DNA of 64,000 nucleotides from Neofusicoccum parvum (Eukaryota; Ascomycota; Dothideomycetes; Botryosphaeriales; Botryosphaeriaceae), in assembly GCA_020912385.1 (NCBI GenBank), contig CP087219.1, forward strand, positions 1,922,001-1,986,000, written 5' to 3'. Of this stretch, positions 52,609 through 63,749 are shown piece by piece (the first letter of the stretch is position 1; every line of letters starts with the position of its first letter). Position numbers and translations under genes: made by a program. The notes below the pieces were generated by a model. The model saw only the letters and a program-made list of their open reading frames with translations, was not told the origin of the DNA and made no database searches.

Positions 52609-53979
52609 ATGGGGTTGTAAAGAATAATTATAGATGACCACAAACTGATTTGGTTTCGGCTTACTAGCTTAGTGACTTTCACATTCTACTCCTAGAGGCA
52701 CAAAATTGATTGGTGGTAGTAGGTCTCATTGCTTCAACCTGCGAGTGCATTCCATGCTGTCACGAAAGGAAGTTATAAGTGCCAAAAAGGCGAACGAAGC
52801 AGCCACGCAGCGCAAACAACGCTAGACAAAAATGGATCCAAAACGAGGGTTCCTACGGTTCATGAGGGGCAGTGTTTGATCGATGGAGCTACTATCAACC
52901 AGCAGATGCGGCGGAAATTGCGCCAACGTGGTGCACGATTGGACGGGCCTGCAACAAAGCAACGTCGATGTAGGCAATGCGGCGAAAGTGAACACAGTTC
53001 TCGCACATGTCAGAAGGAGTCTACCGCAAAACAGTCTAGGCAATAGAAATTAGTAAAGTACCCCCAGTTGCGGCAAAGTAAAGATGCTCCGCACCTCCGT
53101 GCGCTACCGCGGCACGGCAACACGAAGATCCTCCGCTCCGAAATTTCCCTGACCCGCCTCGGCAATTATCCCCTGTCGGTTGGCGTAAAAGCCCAGCTTC
53201 GCAGCCGATCTGTGTGCTAATGCAAATGGGTAACTGTAGACGTGCCACAGTCTCATACTAATAAAAACGCAGAACCATCTCGTACGCCATGCGCTTCCAC
53301 CCGGTGCCCCTACCACGAAGGTGGAGGAATAGTCCCGTTAGAACGCAGCGCACGCAACCGATGCCAAAAATTGAGAGACCAGTTGCTCTATTCATCCCAG
53401 CGGTGTTCTTGAGGGTTTCTTCCTGATGCACAGAATAAACTATGCTATCTTCTTCTCCGTATCTGGACGACACTGCGAAAGCTCGGCTCCTCACCATTCC
53501 GGATGGCTGGGCGTGGCACTCTACATCGCCGTGGGCGGCTCAGTACTAGAACTTTCCGTTGCCTAACAACATGTCCTGAAAACACCGGACATAGGGTGGG
53601 AGGATGTTTTCCGACGCGCCTGTGAGCATACGGCTTGCAAAGTTGGAAGGGCCCTTGCCCATGCGGACAGCATTTCCAAGCCATTCCTAGGCCACCGAGG
53701 ATTCGAGATGCAAGGCACAACTTCAAGAAGGACGGTCTTGACATTTTAGACTTCTTGAATGCAATTGCTGGTAAAGGCGGGCCAGAGGAGATAGAGGTTC
53801 GGCTTAAGGGGGTAGGCTTTATTGAGGGTTTGGCAATGTCCTCGATGAATGATGGCCATGTCTCTCTTGTCAACTATGGTAAAGTGGGTTGTTCAACGAG
53901 ACAAACATTTTCATATTTCTATGGTGTTCGGATGTGGACTAATAGGAATCATGTTGGTGCCCAAACTCTTTCCGTAACA
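52609..53979. other. Spacer with transposase relic
   Basis: Holds the pogo-like fragment at 52729-53046. The rest (53047-53979) has no recognised gene; an open frame at 53635-53997 lacks any domain and overlaps the end of the minus-strand regulator. Confidence 0.45.
52729..53046 (+). pseudogene. Relic of a pogo/Fot-like transposase C-terminus
   Basis: About 100 codons ending in QRRCRQCGESEHSSRTCQ, a CCHC zinc knuckle (C-x2-C-x4-H-x4-C) preceded by a basic Arg/Lys/Gln stretch. This combination closes many fungal pogo/Tc1-mariner (DDE_1) transposases. No catalytic DDE region is seen upstream, so only the tail remains, or it is a chance knuckle. No terminal inverted repeats were found. Confidence 0.5.
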
Positions 53980-56288
53980 TTAGTAGCGAGATCCTAGCGC
54001 TTCTGAAATGTGTACATGTATGCTCATGGAATGGGGATCTTTCGGGTCGAGAAGAACATGTAATTGATCAATGAGAATCTTCAGTTCCGGCCAGCTCAGT
54101 TGAAGCCACATCCAAAGCCGGAGCTCGTCGATAGATGCTATGAATAGCTGTTAATGTACATCAAATAAACAAGGCGATGATTTTGCATACCTATAAGTTT
54201 GGATACCAGCGGCCACCAGGTAGAAAACCGGCGGAGCGACATGTATAAAATCTCAACAGCAGCCTCCAAGCGGCGTTTTACAGGCTCTGAAGTGACGAGC
54301 TCTGAGGGGATGGACATTTCGTGAATCAACAGTATCATGCAGGCATACCAGATCAGATAGCTGATGATCGGATTGACAAGTTCATAGTACGATGCATCCC
54401 AGTGCTTGAAGACGGAACTGATATCCTCGGCATATCGCACACAGTTTTGCCATCCTTGGATGTGAAGATTCTCATGATCGTCGCCATTCATTCCAAAGAT
54501 GGGGAGGTCACTTTGAAGGCGAAGGCTGTTGCGGAAAGAGATTATTAACCAGAAGTGAGGACCTCAACCAGACGCAGAATCTTACACATTAAATTGCAGA
54601 AGCATTTCCAGTCGCCTCCGGTGCTGCTGTGGTGTCTCATGCGGTTCAGTCCAGCGAGCCGGACTGTAAAACCATTCCGGGAGCGAGCTCTGTATGAAGA
54701 AACAGGCGGAGACAATATTATTGAGCCGGTCGCGATGCTCAAACCTGGACTTGAGCCCCAGGAGACAACGGAGAACGTGCGATTCTCGGAACAGGGCGGT
54801 GATGTGAACGTAGATCCTTTCGCAGGTAAGAGCTTGATCCAGCTTGTCGCCTCCTAGGGCTTGTTCAAATCCCCGAGGACCAGTCTGTAGGGACTGTTTG
54901 GACGAGGGCCGTAATACACCCGCAGTGAAGTCCTCGATGGAGGTGGATGTGAGGAAGGTGCAGATAAGGTTGTCATCGATCCCCAGCTGAGTGAGTGCGA
55001 CTCCGTTGAAGCAAGTGTCCAGTTTGTAGACTGTCCACCAGACAAAGCGACATTCTTCCCGCTCTTCTTCTGTAATGTCATATTTCATTTTCGGGCTGTC
55101 AATCTGGTGCAAACCACAGCCGATCGCCGTCCGAGTCATATGTCCTGCTTGGGACCAAGCTTTGTAGCCCGGAAATTGCATATATTCGTAGATGGCAAGA
55201 AGGCACTCCGTCTTTGCCGAATTGAGGTCGATCGGGTCAGGCCTTTTCGAAGTCATTGTCTCATAGGGTGACCCTGAACGAGACAGGATGGCTTGGCAGT
55301 GGTGGTAGTCCCTGTATTGGGCTAGCCTTGTCTTCGGAGAGAATCTGGCTGCGAGGGCGAGCATAATGGCCAGGAGCTCTTTTGGGATCCTGCCACGGAC
55401 CATGTCGTGATAGAACACCGCCTCACGGAAAAGGGGGAACATTGGTTGGATATGACAAAAGTATAAGGCAAATCTTGAAAGCATTAGTGGTGTAGGAATG
55501 AAAGGGGAGGTACTTACAGTTGTTCCAAGTCCGCTTGGTCAAAGGTGCTGTTTTCTATTGGTATTGTCAAACTACAATCACCAGATTCCGGGAAGTTCAG
55601 GCTTATGCTGTCCATATGCGGGGTACCTGGATTGGTCAGAAAGTTTGGTACTGCATGAGTGACTTCTGTAGCACCTGGATTGCTCGAAGCAGCCACATCC
55701 GATTCCGTGGCCACCGCACCGACTTCACCTCTATGAGGTTGTTCAAACGTGTTGTTGGAATTGAACATGGACTCCAAGTTAGCTATGAGTGCATCATCTG
55801 TATCAGCTCACTCGGATCCAGGCAATTTTTGGCTTTCCAGCCGAGACCAAACATACCAATCCGGGATAGTAGTGTGCATCTTCGACGGCTTTTAGTTCCC
55901 TTCTGCGGGCCAGGCTTTCGCCGCGTACCGCTGTAAACGCACTCGAGTTTGCGTTGATGACAGAGAGAGCATGAGGGTTTCTCGAAAGTACCTTTCAAAT
56001 GAGCACGTAATTTTTGACTGGAGCTTAATGACCTATATAAACTTACATTTTCTCTTCTTCCTTTGATAGGAAACGTGGCCATGTCAATGACTGATAGTCT
56101 AAGAGTGCTTCTCAGGGTATAATATACCTTCTACAGTTCTCACAAGCCTTGTTTGATTTTACATTTTCGGTGATTTGACTGGTTTCCGTCTGTATCGATA
56201 CGGCGCTTTGTGTTGTGTAAGCGCCAGATACGTCTAACGGCGATTCAGCTGGGGGTGATGAAATAAATGCCTCCAGATCGCCAACCAT
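53980..56288 (-). CDS. Zn2Cys6 transcription factor with fungal_trans domain, 14-nt microexon
   Basis: Seven exons: 56288-56128, 56060-56047, 55991-55857, 55782-55518, 55473-54586, 54525-54191, 54137-53980; 651 aa. The zinc cluster is assembled from three exons: Cys49 and Cys52 (KACENCRR) in exon 1, the basic KKRK in a 14-nt microexon, and Cys59, Cys66, Cys69, Cys76 in exon 3, spacing C-x2-C-x6-C-x6-C-x2-C-x6-C. It is followed by the basic linker GTRRKPGPQKGTKSRR. The middle holds the fungal-specific transcription factor domain (YFCHIQPMFPLF, AKTECLLAIYEYMQF, ARTAIG-like MTRTAIGCGLHQID, EEREECRFVWWTVYKLD). It would bind CGG-type DNA repeats in the nucleus. Targets are not visible; it may govern the neighbouring oxidoreductases. 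Confidence 0.9.
56047..56060 (-). other. 14-nt microexon of the Zn2Cys6 gene
   Basis: gaagaagagaaaat between acceptor tatcaaag and donor gtaagt. One base completes an Arg, four codons are KKRK, and the last base starts the third cluster Cys. Without it the cluster lacks its basic loop and the frame is lost. Confidence 0.8.
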
Positions 56289-56950
56289 GCCTATGTGAAA
56301 AGCGTCGGGGCAAGTCCGTTAAAGACGAAGTTAAGTCAGGTATAAGCTTGTTTTCGTTGGCTAACTTCAGGGGCAGTAGACCAGTGAGCCCGAGCAAGTT
56401 GCGCAAAAGCGTGGTAGGACGAGTGTTATGAGAGTCGCAGTCACTGCAGATACCTGAGAACAAATTGTTCTTTAAATATTAACTCGAGAAGACGTCGTCG
56501 GCCCGAACCCCGCTGCTCCGTGCTCTCTGCCCCAGCGTGCCTTTCCCGAGCAACGACACGAATTGACCGATCAACAGCAGATTTAGCGTAGGATGGCTCT
56601 GAGCTACACTAGCAACGCAGCATATACGAAATGGTGCTATCGCTATAACGCTCTCGGTCGCTCTGCTAATCTACATGACGAGCGACGCAGGATCTACGCC
56701 TGACCGGAAAACGCTGGCTTTTCGGCCTCCAATAGGATACCTTGCTTATAAGCCGTGAGATACCGGTGATACCCGGATCTACACCCCTTTTCCCACCTGT
56801 GCGGAACATTCAATAGTACGAATAGAAGATTTGGAATACGGCACCTCCCAGCCGTGATGAATGCAAACTAATAGCAGCTCTAGGCATCTCTTTCTGAATG
56901 CGCTTTCAAACATTTCTTTCTCTCACTCTGACCATAAAGTTCTTCTACTT
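56289..56950. other. Promoter region of the regulator and spacer
   Basis: No gene recognised. The last five bases (56946-56950, ctact) are the left target duplication of the solo LTR. Confidence 0.5.
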
Positions 56951-57403
56951 GTAACGGCGGGCCTCTGCCTCTAAGGATCCAAACACCGAAGAGGGTGGTA
57001 AGCCGTGTGGGGTTTACCTTGAGCGGGTATAAGAGAGGGGGTGAGAACAAGTACGGATGAGTACACGTGACTGAGCACTGCGTGCGAAGGCCGTGTTACT
57101 AATCAATGGTGTAGATTGATTATCGAAGTTGACCACGAAGGTCAAAGCTATACTAATGAGCGTGGTTTATATACGTAGGGGAGTTCTATACAATCTGTGG
57201 TTCATGGAGTTCATGTTGTGGGGTGTCCTGAACCGTCTGAACTGGAGTTCAGAGGTTCATTCTGCCAAGCCCATATGAACTGGTGAACTGGTGGGGCGTC
57301 ACGTGATCCTCGACTACCTGGAGGGATCTTCCGCGGCGTTTGTTCGCGCCCCGCTTATCCTTCTTCTCTACCTTTCCGACCCTGTGAAGGCTGCGCCGTA
57401 ACA
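56951..57403 (-). mobile_element. Solo LTR related to the Gypsy element, different U3
   Basis: 453 bp in reverse orientation, ends TGTAACGGCG...CGCCGTAACA (minus strand TGTTACGGCG...CGCCGTTACA), flanked by CTACT duplicates (56946-56950, 57404-57408). From 56951 to about 57202 it matches R-U5 and the TATA region of the 29392 element closely, including the GCTTTGACCTTCGTGGTCAACTTC segment exactly; the U3 outside the last 15 bp is unrelated. Presence of the duplication and absence of internal sequence show LTR-LTR recombination. Confidence 0.92.
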
Positions 57404-58737
57404 CTACTTACAAACGAACTCAGCTCGGGGATAAGTTTTAACATCTCTATTAAGCTAAAATTCTTACCGATACATGTCCTAGACCCGTGGCCGAACTAGG
57501 TTTTTGTATGCGTTAGCAAGACAGTTCGCCGCAAGATGAATAAGGGAGGTGGTTAATAACTCACCGGAAGAAAGTATACTCCTATCATCTTCTACAACAT
57601 GCGCGTTAATACATTTAGTTCAAAACCAACCCATTTCATCTAGACACGTACCGTAATTGCGTCGATAACATCAAAGGCGTAGCACTGCAGTCACCACGAT
57701 AGGTCGATTACTTTCTCGGATCTACAACCAAGTCAGCGAAGCAATTCAAGTAACCCAACGCAGTTATTCACTACACCCTCAATATTTAGCAGCGCTAATA
57801 TCAAATACAAAGATACCACTTTAAGCTTATTTACAGAATGTCGTTTTAGGTCTCTATCTATAAACAACTCCACCGCAGCGGCATCGAGATTTAGACCGTC
57901 ATTATACTATAGGCCCTTATAAAGACTGTGCCGTGGCCGTAGACCGGCTTGATAGCTAACGGATCGTCGATGTAGTAGCCGTAGGGAGTAAGCCAAACAA
58001 CAGGTCCTGTAAAACGTAAGCACAACCAAACGGAAAATGTCCAAGTTTAGTCTTCGAGCGGGTAGGCTTCTATCCTGCCGAATTTTCGGTTTAGTCCGAT
58101 GTGGTTTATTGCAAGTTCCCACGTCAAATTACCTAGAGATACCGCAGCCTAGTCAAGCGAGCAATTAAAGGGCCTGGCACAGAGTGTAGAGGAGAGAATA
58201 CTGCGCGACTGACCGAGCGAACTTAAAGAAATGTCGCAAGGCAGGCAATTGAGGGAAGTGCAAGATACTGGGGACTGGTCCCCGCTAGCTCACTGATGCA
58301 ACCCATGATAAAGATCTGGGAGCGCTGAGATCTATGTTTTCGAAACTTGGGGAGATAATTTAGATGATTATGTGTCTTGAAGCGGACGTAGCAGACTCCA
58401 GCGTGCTAGTACTAAGGTACTTCAACGGTAGTTTTTCAATGCGGTAAGGCCTGACCTACCAAAAGAGTTATGCTGTGAGACATTAACGCAGGTGGGACTG
58501 CGGAGAATCTCGAAGATGATGCGCGGGGGTATTAAGTGGGCCTGGCTTAACAATGCCAAGACTGCGTAACAACTAAGATGTTCCGCTACCGAGAGAACGG
58601 GCCGAAGCTGGGGGCTTTCTTCCGTCTAGCCGTAGACGTGATGCTCGACTGGGCTGAGATATATAAGTGTAGACGCTCTCCGGTTTAGCGTCTTATTCGC
58701 AAGTCTCCAGTATTATCAAGTCACTGCTTTCATCGTC
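57404..58737. other. AT-rich gene-poor region
   Basis: No gene recognised over 1.3 kb; many stop codons in all frames. A TATA element (tatataag) at 58660-58667 is about 70 nt before the next ATG. Confidence 0.5.
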
Positions 58738-60263
58738 ATGGAAAAATCACCGCCCTCGGGTATATCTATCCTCATCGCCGGAGGGGGACTCGCCGGACTC
58801 GCCTGCGCAATTGAAAGCTACCGTAAGGGACATATGGTCCGCGTCCTTGAGAGGCGACCTAATTTCGACGAACATGGTAAGTAGAGCTTTTGCAGGATGA
58901 ACAGGTATTGATGTTGATATTCGATAGGAGGGATGATCAATATTGGATCGAGCGCGCTGCACACGCCCGAAAAATGGCCTGGCTTCCTTGAACAAGCAAG
59001 AAAGAACTGCTACAAGCCCGTGATCCATTTCTACAAGTACACTGGTGATTTTCTGGGTGAATCTCCTCTTGGTGTGCCCGGATACCCATCTATGCCAACA
59101 ACTCGTGGAGTGCTCCAACGGGACCTCTACGGGTATGCAAAGCAGTTAGGAATCTCAGTGGAATTTGGCGTCCGCGTGATGCAGTACCGCGAGACGCATG
59201 ACAAAGGAATTGTCATCACTTCTGATGGGCGCGAGATTGAAGCCGACCTTATCATCGCTGCAGACGGCGTAGGATCGACATCTTCGGCGCTTATAACTGG
59301 CGAGAAAGAACTGCCTGCCAGCAGTGGCTACTCCATCTATCGAGCGACCTTCCCTATTGGACCTGCCCTAGAGAACCCGGTTATCGCGAAAGAGTTCGAG
59401 GGACTCAAGACCCGTATATCCATTCACATGGGCCCCGATGTTCACGTCGTGGTCGGGAAGACCGAGACTGACGTCAGCTGGTATATTACCTACAAGGTAT
59501 ATAAGGGAAAAACAAAATATGTACTATTTAACAAGAATGCCGCTGACCGAAAACCAGGTTGACCCGGGAAAGGACGAGGGCGCTACCGCGGCATTGGACG
59601 AGGCCTTGAAGCATGTACAGGGCTGGGCACCATCCATCACCGAGCTTGTCAAGTTCACTCCGGACAAACTTGCTCTCAACTGGAGGATTCTGTGGCGCAA
59701 CCCAAATCCTCAGTGGTACTCCCCTGAGAGTAGGATTCTCCAAATCGGGGACGCGGCTCACTCGTTCCTCCCATCGTCAAATAACGGCGCGACCATGGCT
59801 TGGGAAGACGCTTTCTCTATAGCCGCGTGTCTTGATATCGGCGGGAAGAACAGAATCCCACAAGCTGTTAGAGTGCACACTTTACTCAGGTTTGTCCAAT
59901 ACATTATTTTACTACGACGCACGGCGCCGTTGGCTAATAAAGGAACCATCTAGATTCGAGCGTACAGCTTGCGCCCAAAAGACGGGGTTTAAAAACCGGG
60001 AGCGCTGGCATAGAACGGAATGGGGAAGCATGGCTGAAGCCGAGCAAGTTGACAAATTTGTGGGAGACTGGATTCTGAAACACGATGCGGAGCAGTATGT
60101 TTACGAAAACTACGAACAAGCGGTAGATCACCTGGAGGCGGGAACGCCGTTCAAGAACACAAACTCGGTTCCAGGATATACATACCGCCCTTGGGACATT
60201 ATGCAGCTCACTGAAGCATCGCGGAGGGGCGAAGACGTTGAAGATGAGGGTGAGTGGTACTAG
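58738..60263 (+). CDS. FAD-dependent monooxygenase, salicylate hydroxylase-like
   Basis: Four exons: 58738-58876, 58928-59496, 59558-59889, 59954-60263; 449 aa, normal for the family. FAD motif ILIAGGGLAGLACAIESYRKGH (GxGxxG), RDLYG with the conserved Arg in GVLQRDLYGYAKQLG, DG motif IIAADGVGSTSS, and GD motif ILQIGDAAHSFLPSSNNGATMAWEDA. These fix it as a single-component group A flavin monooxygenase that hydroxylates aromatic or related substrates with NAD(P)H and O2. No membrane domain, unlike the gene at 49899. The third intron lies before the FERTACAQKTG segment. It is followed by a malate dehydrogenase, probably unrelated in function. Confidence 0.92.
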
Positions 60264-60727
60264 GTCGCTGATGTAGATTTACAAATAGACATTCTTTTTG
60301 TTTCACCCTGTATACTTTCCTTGTTACGTGAGCCTTAATATTGTTACAGTGATTTGGATGAAGAATGGTTTCTAGAATATTTCTATCAAGTCCTCAACGT
60401 ATCACACGCGGCTAGCTACGTCAGTACCTAGTATGCGGTTAATAATTGAACCGTAGCTTATTGCAAGTAATTTAGGGGCCGTATTATTTTAAACCTCGAT
60501 GTTCAGCATTGGCTCGATTTAGGTCATTCTCGGCTAATCTATAGCCCGTATCTTTGGATGGCCCTGTTATTGTGGAACTCGCACAGGATAATTAGCATGT
60601 AAGGCAGAGACTGCACATAATATAAGGCGAGCTATGTCACGCGGTAGAAGAAAGGCAAGAGAGCATACAGGCTTGGTTTTTACGACAACGCTGGATTTCA
60701 CATCATTGAAGAATCATCACCATCAAC
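60264..60727. other. Intergenic region before malate dehydrogenase
   Basis: AT-rich; TATA-like tataag at about 60621-60626, roughly 100 nt before the ATG. Nothing else seen. Confidence 0.5.
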
Positions 60728-61896
60728 ATGACCAAAGTGGCTGTCCTTGGTGCCTCCGGCCAGATCGGTCAGCCTCTAAGTCTCCTTCTCAAATCAGTAC
60801 GTCCCGCACGCGTTTAAAATTGAGCCCGACCACCCACCGTGCTTACCTCTTACTACAGAGTCGTTTAGTGACTGAATTGAGGCTCTACGATGTTGTTCAT
60901 TCAATCGGAGTTGCCACTGATCTAAACCACATCGACACGCCGGCCAAAGTTAGCGGGTATTTACCCGCCGATAATGGTCTTGAAAAGACCTTGAGGGGAG
61001 TTGAACTCGTCATAATACCAGCTGGAATCGCGCGCAAGCCGGGTATGACCCGCGACGGTACGTAACACAATATGTAAGACTTTCAGCCTCAAAGCCACCA
61101 ACATTTGTCTCCAGACCTCTTCAAGACAAACGCCAACGTCATTGCCGACCTGCTCTCTGGGGTGGCCAAGTTCTGCCCTACCGCCTTTGTTGCCATTATT
61201 ACAAATCCAGTCAACAGCACCGTACCCATTGCCGTCGAGGTACTCAGAAAAGCCGGCGTGTATAATCCACGCAAGGTTGTCGGCGTCACAACCCTTGATG
61301 TCGTACGTGCATCAACGTTTCTCGCCCACATCTTGGGTGAGCAGGATCCGCAGAAGTTCAAAGTTCCCGTGGTCGGAGGACACTCCGGAGCAACCATTTT
61401 GCCGTTGTTCAGTCAAAGCCAGCCGTCAGTCGACTTGACCAAGGAGCAGTTGGATGCGATCACATACCGTAAGTGGGATCTGCTTGCATTTGATATTCTG
61501 CCATGGTCAATGGTTGATTGTGAATGACTAGGTGTCCAATTCGGTGGCGATGAAATTGTAAAGTCCAAGGCTGGCGCTGGCTCAGCCACCACTTGTATGG
61601 CATACGCCGGCTTCCGGTTTGCACAGGCTATCATGAAAGCGTCGAAAGGTGAGTCTGGGATCATTGAAGAGGCATATGTTTATCTTCCTGGTGTGCCCGG
61701 AGGCGGTGAGGTTGCAAAGAGCCTAGGTGTGGATTATTTTGCAGTGCCAATCGAGTTCGACATCGAGGGGGCCAGCAAGGCGTTTCCTATTGGGAACCTA
61801 TCGGCGTACGAGGGAAATTTGCTGAAGGTGGCAGTAGAGGAGCTGAAAGGCAATGTGGCGAAGGGTGAAGCTCATATCAAAGGAGCGGCTGCTTAG
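60728..61896 (+). CDS. NAD-dependent malate dehydrogenase
   Basis: Four exons: 60728-60796, 60859-61057, 61115-61468, 61532-61896; 328 aa. Rossmann motif VAVLGASGQIGQPLSLLLK starts at the N-terminus, so there is no mitochondrial presequence. RKPGMTRDDLFKTNA is the substrate-binding mobile loop (Arg pair), ITNPVNSTVPI and GVTTLDVVRA follow, and the catalytic His is in VPVVGGHSGATILPL. Interconverts malate and oxaloacetate. The C-terminus (IKGAAA) lacks an SKL-type signal, so a cytosolic location is favoured. It reads as a divergent relative of housekeeping MDH (for example TPAKVSGYLPADNGLEKTL), possibly a paralogue. Neither neighbour shares a pathway clearly. Confidence 0.93.
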
Positions 61897-62738
61897 TTGA
61901 ACGCAAGTCGAACCTCGACACTCTATGTGCATAACTTGAATATGCATATATCAATACGATTGCTACAACATGATCTGAATTCAGCCAAGGCAGCTCGAGT
62001 ATGGCAAGGTTGAAGAGGGTATGGATGATGGCAATGCCAAGCGAGCCGGGCTTCCTGGGACGTCCATCAGGTCTCTCTACATACAGACTCTCGAGATAGG
62101 TATGGCCATGAATGGAAGGCTAGAGGAGTTACCAGGTGCGGAAGAAGGTAAGGAGGAGCTGTTTGGCAAGAGTATGGCTTGGCAGCTCCCCAATGTTACT
62201 GTCGTGCGGATAAGCGGTGGAGGCGCATCAGCATGTGGCTTCGGGTCGAAGATGCGGTGAATGAAAGCTTGAAAGAGGCGTGCTGGCATCTTCGTTGAAG
62301 CGACGGCGGTCTGACACTGCTGAAGAGTAAGAGAATTCACGTTCAGGCCAGTGCTGGAGACAGCCTACCAACTGACGGGCCATCGGAATCAGATAAGTAG
62401 AACGGTGCATATCTTGTACCCGAATACGTGGATTCCTTCAATGCAGGATCACTACAGAGCATGGCTTTCAGTAGACAGGCTTCTTACATGACGCTTGCAG
62501 GTATAGGTCCTTGAGAAAGAAGACCCACTATGGAATCTGACCCGGGCAATATACCGAGTCCGGCCGCATTGCCAGGGAGTAGAATGCGGAATGAGCATCA
62601 AAGGAGATTCACCAAGCTGGAGAGAGCGTCCCAGCCTCCCGAATAGTGCGGTGTTTTATCAGATTAATTCAAGTTTGACTTCGTATGGTGAGAGAAAACC
62701 ATTTTCGACAGGAATGCTCTACTATCGACAACCAACGT
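61897..62738. other. Convergent intergenic region
   Basis: 3' flanks of two convergent genes. A short open frame (62021-62260) has no recognised motif. No repeat seen. Confidence 0.5.
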
Positions 62739-63749
62739 CTATGCACCTTTCTGTTCGGGCTGCTGCTCCGGTACAATGGTCAAGAGCTCCTGACCCAACA
62801 GCGCCTTCTTTGCGTTCTCCATAGCATGCAACTCCATCTTGGCCAACGTCTCAGTCGTGTGCGTGCCTAAATGAGGTACCAACAGCGCGCGCTCATTCTT
62901 CACGAGCCGCTCGTCAATCAAGGGCTCCCGCTCGTACACGTCCAAGCCAACTGCTGCAATATGTCCCTCGTCCAACGCGACGGCCATGGCAGCTTCATCG
63001 ATGATAGCTCCACGCGCTGTGTTCACAAGAACCACTCCGGGCTTCATCTTCGCTATCTCTTCAGCACCGACCAAGTGCTTCGTCTTCGCAGACAAGGGAA
63101 CATGTATGGAAATGATGTCGCTCTCCGATAACAGCCGATCGAATGATACGTAAGAAGCACCAGCCGCCAACTCTTCCGACAGAGGATGCCGGTTATGATA
63201 CACGGTCTTAAGGCCGAACGGATCTGCGCGTGCCTTGAGCGCACGCCCGATGCGACCCATTCCCAGGATACCGAGGACCTTGCCCTGCGGGTCATGGCCA
63301 AAGTCGACACCCTTCTTGAATTCCCCGTTGCGCAGCTTGCTAAAGGACGGGTTGAGCTGTCTCAAGGCGCCAAGAAGAAGGAAGATGGTGAGGTCGGCAG
63401 TGGCGGCGGTGACGGGATCCGGAGCATATGTGACGGTAACGCCACGCGCGGCAGCAGCGTGCACGTCGATCTGGTCATATCCGGCACCATTGTGGCAGAT
63501 AAATTTGAGTGATGGAGGCAGATGGTCGATGAACTCCTTGTCGAAGTTGCCAGCAACTGCGCCGCTGGCTGAGGTGCGGTAGATGACCTTGATATCATTA
63601 TACTTTTGTTGGAGATCCGAGAAGAATTCTTGGCGAGAGGTGCTGGTCACGACTTCCGTAGCCGCTACTTCTCCAAGTGCCTCGTATGCCTGACGCGCTT
63701 GTCGGACCGGGCTGAAGAATAGGATGCGTGGTAATGTTGAAGCAGTCAT
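62739..63749 (-). CDS. D-2-hydroxyacid dehydrogenase (glyoxylate/hydroxypyruvate reductase-like)
   Basis: Single exon, 336 aa. Contains the NAD(P) motif GKVLGILGMGRIGRALKARA (GxGxxG), the family signature with LVNTARGAIIDEAA (catalytic Arg), GLDVYEREPLID (Glu), and VPHLGTHTTET with the catalytic His in PHLG. The N-terminal lid and FICHNGAGYDQIDV fit fungal glyoxylate reductase-like enzymes that reduce 2-keto acids such as glyoxylate or hydroxypyruvate. Cofactor choice (NADH or NADPH) could be suggested by HNRHPLS after the second strand, where an Arg favours NADPH. Cytosolic; no targeting signal. Confidence 0.93.
   Translation of the reverse strand: MTASTLPRILFFSPVRQARQAYEALGEVAATEVVTSTSRQEFFSDLQQKYNDIKVIYRTSASGAVAGNFDKEFIDHLPPSLKFICHNGAGYDQIDVHAAAARGVTVTYAPDPVTAATADLTIFLLLGALRQLNPSFSKLRNGEFKKGVDFGHDPQGKVLGILGMGRIGRALKARADPFGLKTVYHNRHPLSEELAAGASYVSFDRLLSESDIISIHVPLSAKTKHLVGAEEIAKMKPGVVLVNTARGAIIDEAAMAVALDEGHIAAVGLDVYEREPLIDERLVKNERALLVPHLGTHTTETLAKMELHAMENAKKALLGQELLTIVPEQQPEQKGA

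Noticed and set aside
53635..53997. 120-aa plus-strand open frame upstream of the Zn2Cys6 gene end
   Set aside because: No recognisable domain, overlaps the regulator's last exon on the opposite strand, no clear promoter or splice structure.
55783..56082. Start of the Zn2Cys6 protein at the ATG at 56082
   Set aside because: That frame reads through an intron and lacks the first two cysteines of the zinc cluster; the ATG at 56288 with the microexon restores the whole motif.
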